From: Cyanoderma ruficeps
Taxonomy: Eukaryota > Chordata > Aves > Passeriformes > Timaliidae
DNA: 64,000 nt
Reading direction: 5' to 3'
Assembly: GCA_008694505.1 (NCBI GenBank)
Contig: VZDJ01007755.1
Location: forward strand, 10,120,334-10,184,333
Of the stretch, positions 1 to 11,885 are shown one piece after another; within the stretch, counting starts at the first letter, position 1, and every line of letters begins with the position of its first letter. The position numbers and the translations under genes were made by a program. Below the pieces are notes generated by a model, which did no database searches, was not told where the DNA came from, and saw only the letters and a list, made by a program, of their open reading frames with translations.

Positions 1-2018
1 TGTTTAAAAATGGAAAAGAGCTATTTTTGTGGTAAGTTTTTTCAATTTCATTTAAAAATATTCCCCACCCTCCAGATATTTTGGATTGTTAAAAATTTTC
101 ATTGTGATTCCAATAGTATTTCACATAATTAGGTCATCATCATTTACATTGTGCTATGACTTTGATGAACATTAATTTCACAGGCATCAGACAACACAGA
201 AACTTAAGGAAACCCTTTTGTCTAAGGGTTTGTAAATTACTTCCTCTCAGTTGTATAGGATGACACTTCCACCTCTGCCCTTAGTCTTTATCTCTGAACG
301 ATTTACTGTCTACTGGAAATTAAACAGAATATAGGGAAGGTCAAATTTTTAACTGTCCTAAATCCACTCAGTCCTCTTTGCTTCAGGATGTCTTGGTCTC
401 TATGTCAATGATGGCAAAAATCTCCACCCTGCACCAAGCTGAATAAAGTTTGTTGTGTTTGTCCTAGCAACCCAATGCGAAAAAAAAAAACAACAAAAAA
501 ACACTACAGGGACAGCATCTTAACTGTGCACTACACACAAAGTGCTAGAATTTTTCTCCAAAATTGTCTCTATAGAGGTGCCCCTTCCAGATAAAAGAAA
601 AGGAACTGTAGTCTCAGCACCACTTTCATTCTCTGCAAGTATATGACAGGTGAGCTCCCATCTGCCATAAACAGAGTTAAGAACATTCTGTTTCACAGAA
701 ATTAGAGGAATTTGGCAGTTTATGTGAAAATATATCCTGTTTATTTCAAATGTTGTCCTCCTGAGCCCATCAATCTGTGCTACAGAAAATAGAGTAGCTT
801 CCCTCATTTCTATGAGTGTGAAATTTCTTTGCCATTGTTTGATCAAAGATGTCTATTTATATTGTACAAATGGTGAAGTAAAAACAAAGCAAAATCCAGT
901 GTATAAAATCATTCAGGTGGCTATATTCCTACCTGCTTTGCAAACTCCTTTTTTTTTTTTACAGATCTACAAATTCAACAAATCTTTTCAGAAGATCAAG
1001 ACCATTGCTTTTCTGCAGGGACAGCAAATCTACTTAGGTATGCCATGTCCTGGATGAGAAATGTAAAGGGCACTGATTGTCTCTTTATCTCAGGAGAAAA
1101 CAATCAAAGCAATGAGCTATCATCTTTCTCTTCTCTGATGATACATGGAGAGACCAGGAGAGAGACAAAGACCCTTAGATGTGCAGGCAAAATCCCAGGG
1201 TACTTGGCCTTATTCCCAGTCAGATTAAGTTTGAATGAAGATGAAGGATGTATAGAACTGAGGTACTTTGACATTTCCATGCAGCTTTGCCATGCGCTTC
1301 ATTCCAATTCAGAGGAAAAAGAATGACACTCACACCAAACCTCAGGCACGACTCAGGAACACACTTCAATTTATGAATAACGTTGGTTTTGGAGACTCCT
1401 ACTTGGCAAGGGCTCTTACTTAGGAACACTGTAAAATCAGATCTACAGTCTGGAGAGAACTAATCCCAACACAAATGCACTTCAACATCAAGATATTGAA
1501 ACAAGCTCCTAGAACTGACAGCCTCTGCAGAGGCAGTTAAACCACTTTTCATCTAAAGTGTAAGGAGTAGATGTGCTATTGAAAATGCATGAAATGATTC
1601 CCACATGGAAGAATTATCTGCTCCTTTTGAGTGATCTTCAACAAATTGTGTACACTTTCCCTCAAAATTGTCCACATGAGGGAGTGGTCATTTGCAAAAA
1701 TAAGAATAGGGAAATGTTGTGAGCTTTGTTTTATTAAGTCGGGAATACAAAGTATTTCAAGCTAGTCACTCTAGCTACTTCTTTTTCTAGAGAATCCCTG
1801 AATAACAAATGCTACATCCTGATTTAAAATGGGGAGAACTGGTTCATTATGGTAGAGTCTGGATGTGTGTCTACTTCAATATACCATACTACATTAAAAG
1901 TGTAACAGATAACGTAAACCACTTAAACTAGATTCTCAAATTCTACATAGCAAAAATTGGGTAAATTAGTTAATCATATGGCCAGTAAGACCCACTTAAG
2001 CCCTTTCTCCTTTTTTCC

Positions 2019-2043
2019 TTAAGAATCCACTAAGGATTCTTAA
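2019..2043. repeat. Perfect hairpin, 10-bp arms
   Basis: TTAAGAATCC, a 5-nt spacer (ACTAA), then GGATTCTTAA. The arms are exact reverse complements. Confidence 0.9.
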
Positions 2044-2159
2044 CCAAAGAGGCTGAAGTGATGCCCTGTATAGCCATAACTGCACATTTTGCATGAGTAG
2101 CACATGGATAAGGGTCACAGAATGTTGTGCCTGCAGTCATATCAATCTTAAAATGAAGT

Positions 2160-2570
2160 ATTGTTGCAAGAGGACACAAAAGAACGACACTCACATCAGG
2201 TTGAAGTGAGGAGCAAAAGAAGGGCAGTTTATTATGATTTGGGGTTTAAATAGGATTTAGAATTTTATCAAGGATTGGGAGATGCGAGGAACACCTCTCT
2301 GACCCCAGTGGTCAAACCAGCAGTCTGTCACAGAGAGGGATGAGAAAACATCTAATTTTGTTTATGTTACATGTGTGAGAATCTCCAGTAGAAATATGTA
2401 AACAAGATCAGAAGGCTAAAGAATCAGGGTGACAAAGTATCTTGGGAATCACTGGATTAATTCCTCTGGTTGCATATGTTCTGAGTGTGGATCTCTTTTC
2501 ATTTTCATTTTCATTGCTGAAACATACATAAGCAGTGAACAGGCACCAGACCTACCCTTTTTCAATACCC
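2160..2570 (-). mobile_element. Possible solo LTR remnant of an endogenous retrovirus
   Basis: The stretch begins TGTTGC, then has a region with GACACTCACATCAGG and GCAGTTTATT, which on the minus strand reads AATAAACTGC and would suit an LTR polyadenylation signal. Its layout and composition differ from the surrounding AT-rich intron and remind me of passerine LTRs read in antisense. I could not find a convincing target-site duplication or define the far edge, and no internal viral genes are visible. It could instead be ordinary intron sequence. Confidence 0.3.
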
Positions 2571-3013
2571 TTTTTCAAACTGTATGCTTTGTAGTGCAAA
2601 AGTAAGAAAGGAGAGACCAGACTCACCTGCCTGAGCACCAGTTTCACACAGATTTGCAAGTACAGCAGTGATATTAACTCATGAGAGATAGTTTCATGTG
2701 TTATCTTTCATGATCCTATGGGCTGACTTCAGTGTTAAAATGTTCACTGTGGTAACTCTTCCAAACTGTCATTCTAAAGGCTAATTCCACTGCATTAGGC
2801 ATAGGTATTCTCGGGAGTACTGATCTACACCACTATCAGCGTTATTATTTTTTAATGTTTTTGAATATCAGAGTTCCTCAGAACCATTTATCGAATGATT
2901 GCCTCAGAAAGTTAACATAGCCTGTTGTAATTTTGTACAAATATATATATTTATATATATTGACTCCTAACAAATAAGTACATTTGTAAAATATGCTGGG
3001 TTTTTTTGAAAAT

Positions 3014-3055
3014 TGTGTGTCACATAAACTAAGACCAAAATGTGTGTCACATAAA
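3014..3055. repeat. 15-bp direct repeat
   Basis: TGTGTGTCACATAAA occurs at 3014-3028 and again at 3041-3055, offset by 27 bp. Confidence 0.9.
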
Positions 3056-4924
3056 ATATTTTTAAATCAATTTTCAGGAATTATGATATATAAGCAGAAG
3101 TGTTTAATGGTCTGAAGGTGCAGTGTTACTGAGCTCAACACTCATAGGGGTACTTTTAGCTGACAAAAACAGCCTATTCTCTTCAAGTACTTCCCTCAGT
3201 AACTGTGTATAACCTGGATCACTGAGAATATTTTACAGCTCTATATACACCATTTATAAGAAGCAATAAATTTTTGTTTGCCCTAAAATAGATTTGACAG
3301 GTGGACCAGGTGCCAATTCCTTTTAAAGCACAAATTGCAACCAAATGAAAAAAGTTTCTCCTGTAGACAGTGGCATCAGCTACTCGTGAGGATCCTGACA
3401 CACCTTTCAAGTCATGGCACACAACATTATGATGCCTTGATGGAAGATGAAGAGGAGAACTCAGTGTGCAGTATTTATTGCCTTGAAAAGTGAACCCTCA
3501 TTTAATGAGTAGAGATAGAATTTAGTAACAACAGCAAGCAGTCCAATTCAGCAAGTGGGAACCAAGGCATACACTAAAAATACCACCAGTGCCACAGTTT
3601 GTATACTCCCAGTGTGGTCACAGAAAATCTGACATAATTCATCTATGTCTTGAAAAATGCACTGTAAGAAGACAATTTCTTTGAACAAATACAGGATGTA
3701 TCATGCATAAAACTGAAAACAACCAATAAGATATAAATCCTTTTCCCAATTATTATTCATATATTGCTTAGGCTGCTTTTTGCATTTTTCCCCCATTTAA
3801 TAAAATTAACTTCAAAGAATACCAGAATGCAATGCAAAGAAATAAACTGCACAGACAAGCTGACAAATTAGATTTAAGACTCCTCTTGAGATGCTATTAA
3901 ATTATTGTAATAACAAATCATCAGAATGCAAAATTCTGTATTCACTGAAATTAAAAGGATTGTTTTTCCTGTGACGTATCTGGGACCAAGATTCTTCGGC
4001 AATACTTTTTAATGAGAAATATTTTATTTATAAGTAATCATCTAGGACTCATTTGTGCTAGTCTTTGCAAACAAATTACTGCCTATTATCTTCTGCTAGT
4101 GTTATTCTGCTATAATTAAAAAAGGATGTTCTCTGCCTGCATATTTCTATTTTATAGTTGTTACATAAATGCAAGATATAAATGACACATGGAAGAAAAG
4201 CCATTGACTTCTATACCTGTAATACAGTCACACAAATGAAGAAAATAATATTATTGCTATTCTTAGCAATAGTGCTAGATCTAGAACACATACTCTATAA
4301 AGTATCTTAGAAAATACTTTCACATTCATATTAGATGTTGGTTTGCTACTCATTCCCAGAATCTTGGACTAACCCACATAAAATTTTGGTGAGATGACAC
4401 CAAACAAAATCAATTTCCATCTAGGTAATGATATCAGAAATGTGGAAATACATCATAACTGAACTATCTTTGGCTGGGCTATGACTAGGAATATTCATTA
4501 GAGTTTTTGTTTTGTTTTGGGTCAAGGAGTTTGTTCTGCTCCTAAATAGAGATCAGATTATCAAACAAACACAGAATAAATAAGTGACTGGATCTTTGCT
4601 TACCATGCTCTAAGGAATATTCATAGAAATGTGAATGTATGACTAGTGCATGGCTCTGGGATAAATATATCATTTAGGATACAGAAGGCCTTATGCATTG
4701 GCACTAGGAAACAAAATGTGTATTTTGTCAACATAAGAATCTCCAACCAGAACAGATTTAATTTGTGTCCTGTGGATTCAGCGATGAACTACCTTCAATT
4801 TATTATTTAAGAGTTTTGTATCTTCTGTGTTGAATTATCCACTGTGGACCAACTCTCTTATTGCAGAAAGATTATTTACACTTAATAAACTTGAGCAATA
4901 GTGTTTGCATCACATACTAGAGTG

Positions 4925-5336
4925 GCATCATTTCACCTGCCAGTGAAGCCACATGAGGAGCAGCTGAGATCACTTGGAGAAGAAACTAAGGGAAGACCTC
5001 ATCACAGTCTACAGCTTCCTTGTGAGGGAAAGAGGAGGGGCAGACACTGATGTCTTCTCTGTGGTGACAAATGACAGGACCCAAGGGAATGGCCTGAAGT
5101 TGTGACAGGGGAGGTCTAGGTTGGACATAAAAAAAGATTATTCACCCAGAGGGCGGTTGGGCACTGGAACAGGGTCCCCAGGCAAGTGGTCACAGCACCA
5201 AGTCTGACAGAGCTCAAGTTGTACAGTGCTCTCAGACACAGAGTGTGATCTTGGGGCTGTACCATGCAGGACCAGGAGCTGGACTCTGATGATTCTCATG
5301 TGTCCCTTCCAACTCAGGGTATCCTATGATTTTATG
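4925..5336 (+). mobile_element. CR1 LINE fragment, 3' part
   Basis: Plus-strand CR1 3' region: GAAGACCTCATCACAG, then GACAGGACCCAAGGGAATGG, a degraded GGCACTGGAACAGGGTCCCC block, and an end of CCTTCCAACTCAGGGTATCC followed by TATGATTTTATG, a decayed copy of the terminal repeat. It is 5'-truncated, as CR1 copies usually are, and heavily mutated, so probably old. It has no coding potential. Confidence 0.85.
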
Positions 5337-8300
5337 AAATACGCCTTGTCTACATACACGATCCATAGAAATCATAAGCATAATGGCACTCCACTGACAT
5401 GAATCTTAGGGGTTTTATTGTGTAATAGAAAAAGAAGTTTGGCCTTCAGTAGGACGCTTGGAAAAAAAAATTATGTCAGTGTTTTATAATGATTAGACAG
5501 CTACATCACAGACTACTTGTAAATGGTGGAGTAAACAAAGAAACCATTTTTATTAAGGAAAGGACGTCAGAGGTCACTTTTCAAGTTCTAGTTTCATCAA
5601 ATCCCTTTGTTGTCTTTTCCATCACACCTTCAAAAATCTATAGCTGTGCTTTTCCAACACTGCCTCCTTTTTTTTTTTTGATCAGATTATTCTTCCTTTT
5701 AGATTTTTAAGACAATTTTTTAATATGTGATATATGTTACAGAATTATGCTGAACTTCAATGGGCACCTTTCAAGCTAATGCTGTTTATCGTGTGACTAA
5801 AATACATGATATTCCTTACAGTCAAACTAAGTCAAGAGCAAAAGCCTTCTAGGTCCTTGTTTTCAAGAAGAAAAGTAATTGAGTCTTCAGGCACCTGGGA
5901 TACACCTTAATTTGTCTGTTTGTCTCATAGCTAATTGAGAAAGATTTCATTCTTGCCAAGTGACACTTTGTCCAGAGTTATAGGAGTGGTAGGGAACTGA
6001 GTAGGATTAAGATCTTGTTCGTGCTCAGTTCTACTGTGTTACTGATCTCTGGAGACTGTCTTACTACAAAAGAATTATGGTCCAAGGCAATTTCCTTTGT
6101 CAGCTGCTGCAGCTTTATAACTGTAAAGGGAAAGACAAGGGAGGACACAGAGGATAAAGAACAAAAATGAGACAAAGGAAAAAGGCATGAAAGTCGGCCC
6201 TTATAAAATAACTGTTCTTGTCCGTTACTGAAATTACATAGAATGTGAAAAGACTAAAGTGTATTTGCTTGGTACTGATGGACAACTTAGCAACATTTGT
6301 TTCTAGCCACAGAGCATAAAACATGCTTGATGGCTTATATTAAAGTCATAGTAGCTATTTGTTCACCATTTCAACTTTGAAGCATGGAATAAATATTTTT
6401 GCACAAGTTACATCATTAAATCTCCATTTTCCAGTGAGCCTGGTTTCTTTCTGCCTTCTCTACTACTGAGATTTGAATATCAAGAAGGTTTTTATATGCT
6501 GTTTTATTTCAATATGCTGTATATATATTAGTTGGATGAAGAGACAGACAAGGTATGTATTCCTAGAAAACATGGGAGATTGTTCCTAACAATTTCCTAA
6601 AGAAATGAAGAGAAATACTGATCTGTATGATTTTGTAGCGTTTTGGTATGGAAACCAAATCAAAGATATTTGCAATGCTATTTATTGTTCATGGTGTATT
6701 CTCTTTTTTTGGTGAAACGCTCAAGGTTTCTGGAAGAGAACACAGGACAGGCACACTGAGGTTTGTTGACAGGCACCTTGTGGGCCATTATGGGGCCTTT
6801 TCTTCGTTCTAGCACCACCATACAATTCAGCAGCACCTTAATTTATTTTCAATCCTACAAGGGATAATTTTTTTCTCTCGTGACAAATATATATTTTTGA
6901 CTGCTGTTTTAATGAGCACTAAATATGATGGAGTACAGACACAGTATTTTGCTCATGTAGGTATATGACAATGTATATTCACACAAACACATACATATAT
7001 TATTAGTAGAACTGATGATGAAAATATGCATATTATAGAAAACAATTTTAATGAATACACCAGTAAAACAGAAATATATATAATATACATATTTCCATAT
7101 ATATGCCCCCATATATTTCTTATGGAAGCACATTAAAAATCAGTTATTGAATGGCACTTGAGTAAGTAGTTTTATATATTGGATCACATTCAGAATAGTA
7201 GTTAGATTAACTTCTGTATATGTCTTGTTATTCTCTTTAATATATATGTCTCCATACTTAATTCTTAAGATGGCTATTGTGGCTGCAAATTTTATTTATA
7301 AATGTTCATCATAATATTTTTGTGTGTCCATACCTAACAGAAATTGCCCATAAAAGAGTTACATTTGTTCATTAAAACACCGATGTCTATATACATGCTA
7401 ATGTTAGACAAATTTAGGACATGAATTCTGGGGTGTAGTTGAGCAGGACTTGAGAAAACAACGTTTTCCTCAGTAAACATTGATATACAATACTGCAAAA
7501 ATGGCCTAGGATAAAATTTGGTACATAACTTCAAAGAACTGCCACAGAACTTTTTGCATCTTTTTAAAATTTTCATATTTTAAAACCAAATAAACAAAAC
7601 ATTTAGCATATGGAACATCTTTAGTGAAAAATTATGTCTGGAGTAGATGCTATATACTAAGATACCTCGTAGTGCAAGGATTAACTAAGAAGAATCTGGC
7701 AAATGTGATTAAGAACGAAAAGAAAATAAAATATCTAAATGGTATTTACAAGGATTAGTTAAATTCACTTTTCATAGAACACCAGCAAGAAAGAAAGAGG
7801 GAAGTTCAGTGAGGGGGTTCTATTTGAAATTCTGTATTTCAAATAAAGCAAATAAAATAGGTTAAAGATGGTGGTAATTTTTTGGAAGAAGTCCCCAGTG
7901 GAAGAGATTTGAGGAAACTCCCTATTGATTAGAATTACATTTCCGTGTATGCCAACACAAGAGGCAGGTGGCTTTTTGACACTAGGTTTATAATTACCAC
8001 AAATGAAGGACTACGTCAAAAAAATAATCACAATCAAACATGTGCCGTGTTGGCTTGGGCTGTGTGTCATGGTTTGCTTCCAAGTCATACATTGCTAATA
8101 AAAGATGACATCTTGCACTGGAGCTTTGGCTCTGAAAAGTGGTACAAACAAGGGCACAAATACACTTGTCACTATTTTTTAAGGTGTAAGGAGAAAAATT
8201 TGTGTCCAAAATTCCATTTGGTAGTTTACAAGCTACTTACCTGAACTAAGAACTACATTTCTGAAATGTTGGCATAATCTGCTTTAACCAGGTAGTCTTA

Positions 8301-9229
8301 AAAACTGTTCAGTCTCCTTTCAGGAAATTACAACGGCTTGTTATGAAGCATCATACCAAAATACTCTAAATGACAAACTACTGTTGACTCTATGAGTTAT
8401 CAGTCAGAAAAATGAAAGCAGAGAATATGCAGCAGAAACAGCTGTGATTTATGACAGTGCTGTTATAATCACATCACAGTACAGATTTTTTCTGGGTAAC
8501 TGAGTTTAATACTTCGTGTACTCATATTTATCATAGGTCTGTGCAGACAGAGAAACAATGCTTTTTTATCTAATTATGATGTTTGACTTGAAATACATTT
8601 AGCACAGGTGAAAGTTTTTAACCACTAATTTCAATTTACATAATTAAGTATTATTTAAGGATTAAATGACAGCAAACAAGGAAACAAGCCTACACAGGGC
8701 TGTAAGGCTTTTGTCTGGAAATCATAAACATAATGAGAGCCATTACCCCCCATACACTTGTTCACGAAAACTGGGGGTGAATTTGGGGTTTAGAACATTT
8801 GTGAAATTTTGACTGCATTTTGTCAGGCATGTTGGACAGAATCTATTCGCTTACTTAAAATGTGAGAGGAAGAAAGAATTTAAATATTGTTGCATTGCTT
8901 GAAACATTTGAATAACTGAATAACTGTTAAAATCATGAGTTAATTGAACTTGGCTTCCTTCATTTCAGTTTATTAGCAATTATGCACTTATAAAGACAAT
9001 TCACAGTCGATTCATTAGTAATTAAGAAAGAAAACTTAAAATACCATGAGCACAGTATTAAATATAATAAGACTGACATTGCCTGGAGATTTACTGAAGA
9101 TACCACTGCACCAAAATATAAGACCAGAGTTCTCAGAAACTATTTTGTTTCCAAAACTACTTTGTTTTTGAAGGTCTTTGTGTTCTGCTTTACGTGAAAA
9201 TGTAAAACTAAATAAGAATAAAAATACAT

Positions 9230-9328
9230 TTAATGATATTCAGCAGATTTCTCCTCCAGGTACTTGTCCAAGACCTTCTGTGAATTCATTAAATATCTTG
9301 CATCTGCAAGGTTATTCTTTGAGTTATT
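9230..9328 (-). CDS. Possible alternative terminal exon of SNTG1 (weak)
   Basis: On the minus strand a strong acceptor (TTCTGTATTTCTTTCAG) is followed by 32 open codons and TAA. The peptide starts NNSKNNLADARYL and ends YLEEKSAEYH. The frame is phase 0, so joining it to the exon at 11793-11885 would give a continuous reading frame with a new C-terminus and no SU-region completion. A minus-strand AATAAA lies about 260 bp downstream, near 8966-8971. I do not recognise the peptide and know of no such SNTG1 isoform. The acceptor and the phase match could both arise by chance in an intron of this size. Codon use is unremarkable. The open frame also runs upstream of the acceptor into a CR1 fragment. 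Confidence 0.2.
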   Translation of the reverse strand, partial: NNSKNNLADARYLMNSQKVLDKYLEEKSAEYH

Positions 9329-9477
9329 CTGAAAGAAATACAGAATGACCAGCTCAATCTGGCACTGAACTCTGAAATCTTTGACATATGGCTTTAAATT
9401 AATCTTTACCCAAAAAAGAGTGGTTGAATTTGGTATGAGCAGCAGCAAAATAACAGAAGAGAACATGTAAAGCAGGA

Positions 9478-9780
9478 GATGATCAGAGGGCTGGAGCACC
9501 TACTTCATGAAGGCAGACTGAAGGAGCTGAGGCTGTTGAACCTAGAGAAGAGAAGGCTCCAGGGAGAGCTTATTGCTGCTTTTCAGTACTTAGAGGAGGC
9601 TTATATTAAAACAGAGAAAGAGTTTCTACCAAGGCCTACAGTGACAGGACAATGTTTTTGAAGTAGAAGAAGACAAGAGTTCAGATTGGACATAAGAAAG
9701 AAGTCTTATATGATCAGAGTGGTGAGACAGTGCAACAGGGTGCTCCAAGGAGCTGTGGACACCCTGTCACTGGAAGTGAA
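9478..9780 (+). mobile_element. CR1 LINE fragment
   Basis: Plus-strand CR1: GATCAGAGGGCTGGAGCACC, then GAGAAGAGAAGGCTCCAGGG, TTTCAGTACTTAGAGGAGGC, a block like GTGACAGGACAA, and AGCTGTGGACACCCTGTCAC. It matches the CR1 3' region up to the dimer-like GATGCCCCATCCCTGG segment and then stops, so both ends are missing. A 60-codon open frame inside it is incidental. Confidence 0.88.
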
Positions 9781-10650
9781 AAAATAATAGTTTGTACTGA
9801 TTTTTCAAATACAAATTGTAAAAAACCTAGAACTTATAAAGAATTATGTGTAAATACTGTTTTCATGAATGGTATGACATTTTAAATAACGTTTTTGTCT
9901 TTAATACTGAGTATGTTAATTCATAGGACACTTGCTAGGACTTTTGTACACCCTTAATTCGCAAATGCACATGTAAATATTACTAAGATATGAATGATTT
10001 AATTAAAATGTTATTCATGTCTTCCTTGTCCTGAAAAATGATTTCAATTTTTCATTGTTTTTTCACTCTTTTTTTTTTTTTGAAAACAGAATTTGCTTCA
10101 TATGACCTTCATAAGGTAGAAAATAACATTTTTAGCTTAAGTGACTATACAGGTCTAGTTTGCATTTCAATATGTATGAGATTAGCGATATTGTTGAAAA
10201 ACATTGTCAGCATAGATGCAACTTACACTTATCATTATAATAAAGATATCTCAATAAATATTTGGCTAAGACCATTACAATTTTCATCTTTCCATAAAAT
10301 GATGGAGACTAGGTAATGCTCTTCCTATTTGAGCATCCACTAAAATGTGCTTGACACACTTAGATTTCTGGCATTTCACCTTATGGCTTGTTTGACAATT
10401 TTAATTGTTGCAGTCACTTGGCAACAGATTGTGTTGCTTTCTATTGTATAGTTTCTTTTCTAATGCAATTGCCATCCTTATCTCACACTGCCTAACACCT
10501 GATTACCTAACAAAACAGTGTCATTATTTTAAATTCATGGTGTAATGCTTTATTCTAATGTACAGTAAGTAAATACAATACAAGAAGAAATGGGTTCAAA
10601 CCGAAAGGGTACATTTAGGTTAGATATACAAAATAAATTCTTCCCTATAC

Positions 10651-10670
10651 TTTTTTATATATATAAAAAA
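10651..10670. repeat. 20-bp AT palindrome
   Basis: TTTTTTATATATATAAAAAA is its own reverse complement. Low-complexity AT sequence, likely mutational in origin. Confidence 0.85.
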
Positions 10671-11792
10671 AAATATGGGGGAGTGGGGGAAAAGTGCATT
10701 GCTTTTTACTGAGCTACTGCATTTTAATTTTGTTGTACTGCTTTTTTGTGTAATACCTTCTAAACTGATAGTCACATTTCATTGATAAATTATACAAGAC
10801 TATTTGCTTAACAAAAAGAAACAAGGTTACAGAAGTGTTTGAATTTAAAATTCATCACTTTGTGCAAACAAACAGAATGGACTGAGAAGAATAAAAGGGT
10901 TTGGGTTAGTGGAGTAATGAGCTGGGAAGGGTTGACTTAAGATAGAGAATAAGAAATTCTGGAGTCTACGGGGCATTTTCAGCAATTGGTAGTGGCAATG
11001 TTGCAGTGTCTCAAAGGAAAACTGGTATTGAAGAGAACTGGAACTTAGAAGAAAGATTCTACCACTAACAGCACTGTTGAGTAGTAGCAATAAAGTCTGA
11101 GCACATTTTAGGATCTGCCAGCAATTAGTGCAAATGTCAACATACATCACACTCAGGGTCTCATGATTCTACTGAGACTTGGATGTGCAATAATATAATA
11201 TGGAAATTGATTTCATACTATTTGCTTGATAAAGCAAACTCTTTCATCAATTGTACTAAATTTTTAAGGCTGAGAGGGAAAGCTGATGGGTGAGACATAT
11301 AGACTATAGTTGATTTATCTTTTTACAGACACCTGAACAATAATAGCTAAAATACAAACTGGGAATTGTGGAATTGCTGTAATATCACACACTCCTTCCC
11401 ATGAAACAAGAGAGAGAATGGAAGATTATTTTCAAGCTCACAGATAAGACTGAAACCAAGAAAATTATCTTTTCTCAAAAACAAGAACACACCAGCAAAA
11501 CAAACCATCGAGCTGACTCAGTGTGGTCTTTCATGTGAAATTAAAGAATAAAGATCTGATGCTTGTTTCAGATTGGTATCAGTATTGACTTCTCAATAAC
11601 AAGGACATACAGAATACTACCTCTCACATACTTAGAAATCAGTCCCAAATTTAGACGAAACCATGAGAGATTTGAGAAGAGATGATCTCTTTTTATAGAG
11701 AAGGACATTTTGAGGATGTACTATTTGCCTCAAAATATTAGAAATAATGAGGGATAATAACAGTGTGATGGAAAATTTTCTTAGAATTTTAC

Positions 11793-11885
11793 CTTTGTGG
11801 CAGCATCAAAACAGACAAAGCCCATGCTGAAGTCAATGGTAAGTCCCATAAGATGACTCTCTAAAACACAGGCGTACGTCTTGCA
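11793..11885 (-). CDS. SNTG1: SNTG1 internal exon, end of PH domain into the SU region
   Basis: The exon has 93 nt and 31 codons and is phase 0 at both ends. The acceptor reads TTTTACAG before TGC and the donor is AAG then GTAAAA. The translation opens CKTYACVLESHLMGL and closes with GFVCFDAATK. It matches the start of the syntrophin-unique segment of human SNTG1 with only a few substitutions. The SU region contributes, with the PH domain, to dystrophin and dystrobrevin binding in syntrophins. The next human exon would begin AVLWRYKF. I looked for it on the minus strand from 11792 to 1 and did not find it, so it probably lies before the window, which would make this the last canonical exon visible. 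Confidence 0.95.

Larger units (their letters stand above)
1..11792 (-). other. SNTG1: SNTG1 intron (partial, downstream of the last confirmed exon)
   Basis: This stretch lies 3' of the exon at 11793-11885 in the transcript. It is AT-rich intron with no confirmed coding exon. It holds a CR1 fragment at about 4925-5336 and another at 9478-9780, a possible LTR remnant at 2160-2570, a short perfect hairpin at 2019-2043 and AT-rich runs. The open frame of 108 codons at 520-846 (minus) has no recognised homology and no supporting context. Other open frames are short and unrecognised. Apart from the possible exon at 9230-9328 I see nothing that looks functional. Confidence 0.7.

Noticed and set aside
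520..846. Minus-strand 108-codon open frame, protein-like in composition
   Set aside because: No recognised domain; it does not match the missing SNTG1 C-terminal exons, which should contain AVLWRYKF and the SU region.
4811..4842. Minus-strand sequence giving RRYK, considered as the start of the next SNTG1 exon (AVLWRYKF)
   Set aside because: Only RYK matches; flanking residues and splice signals do not.
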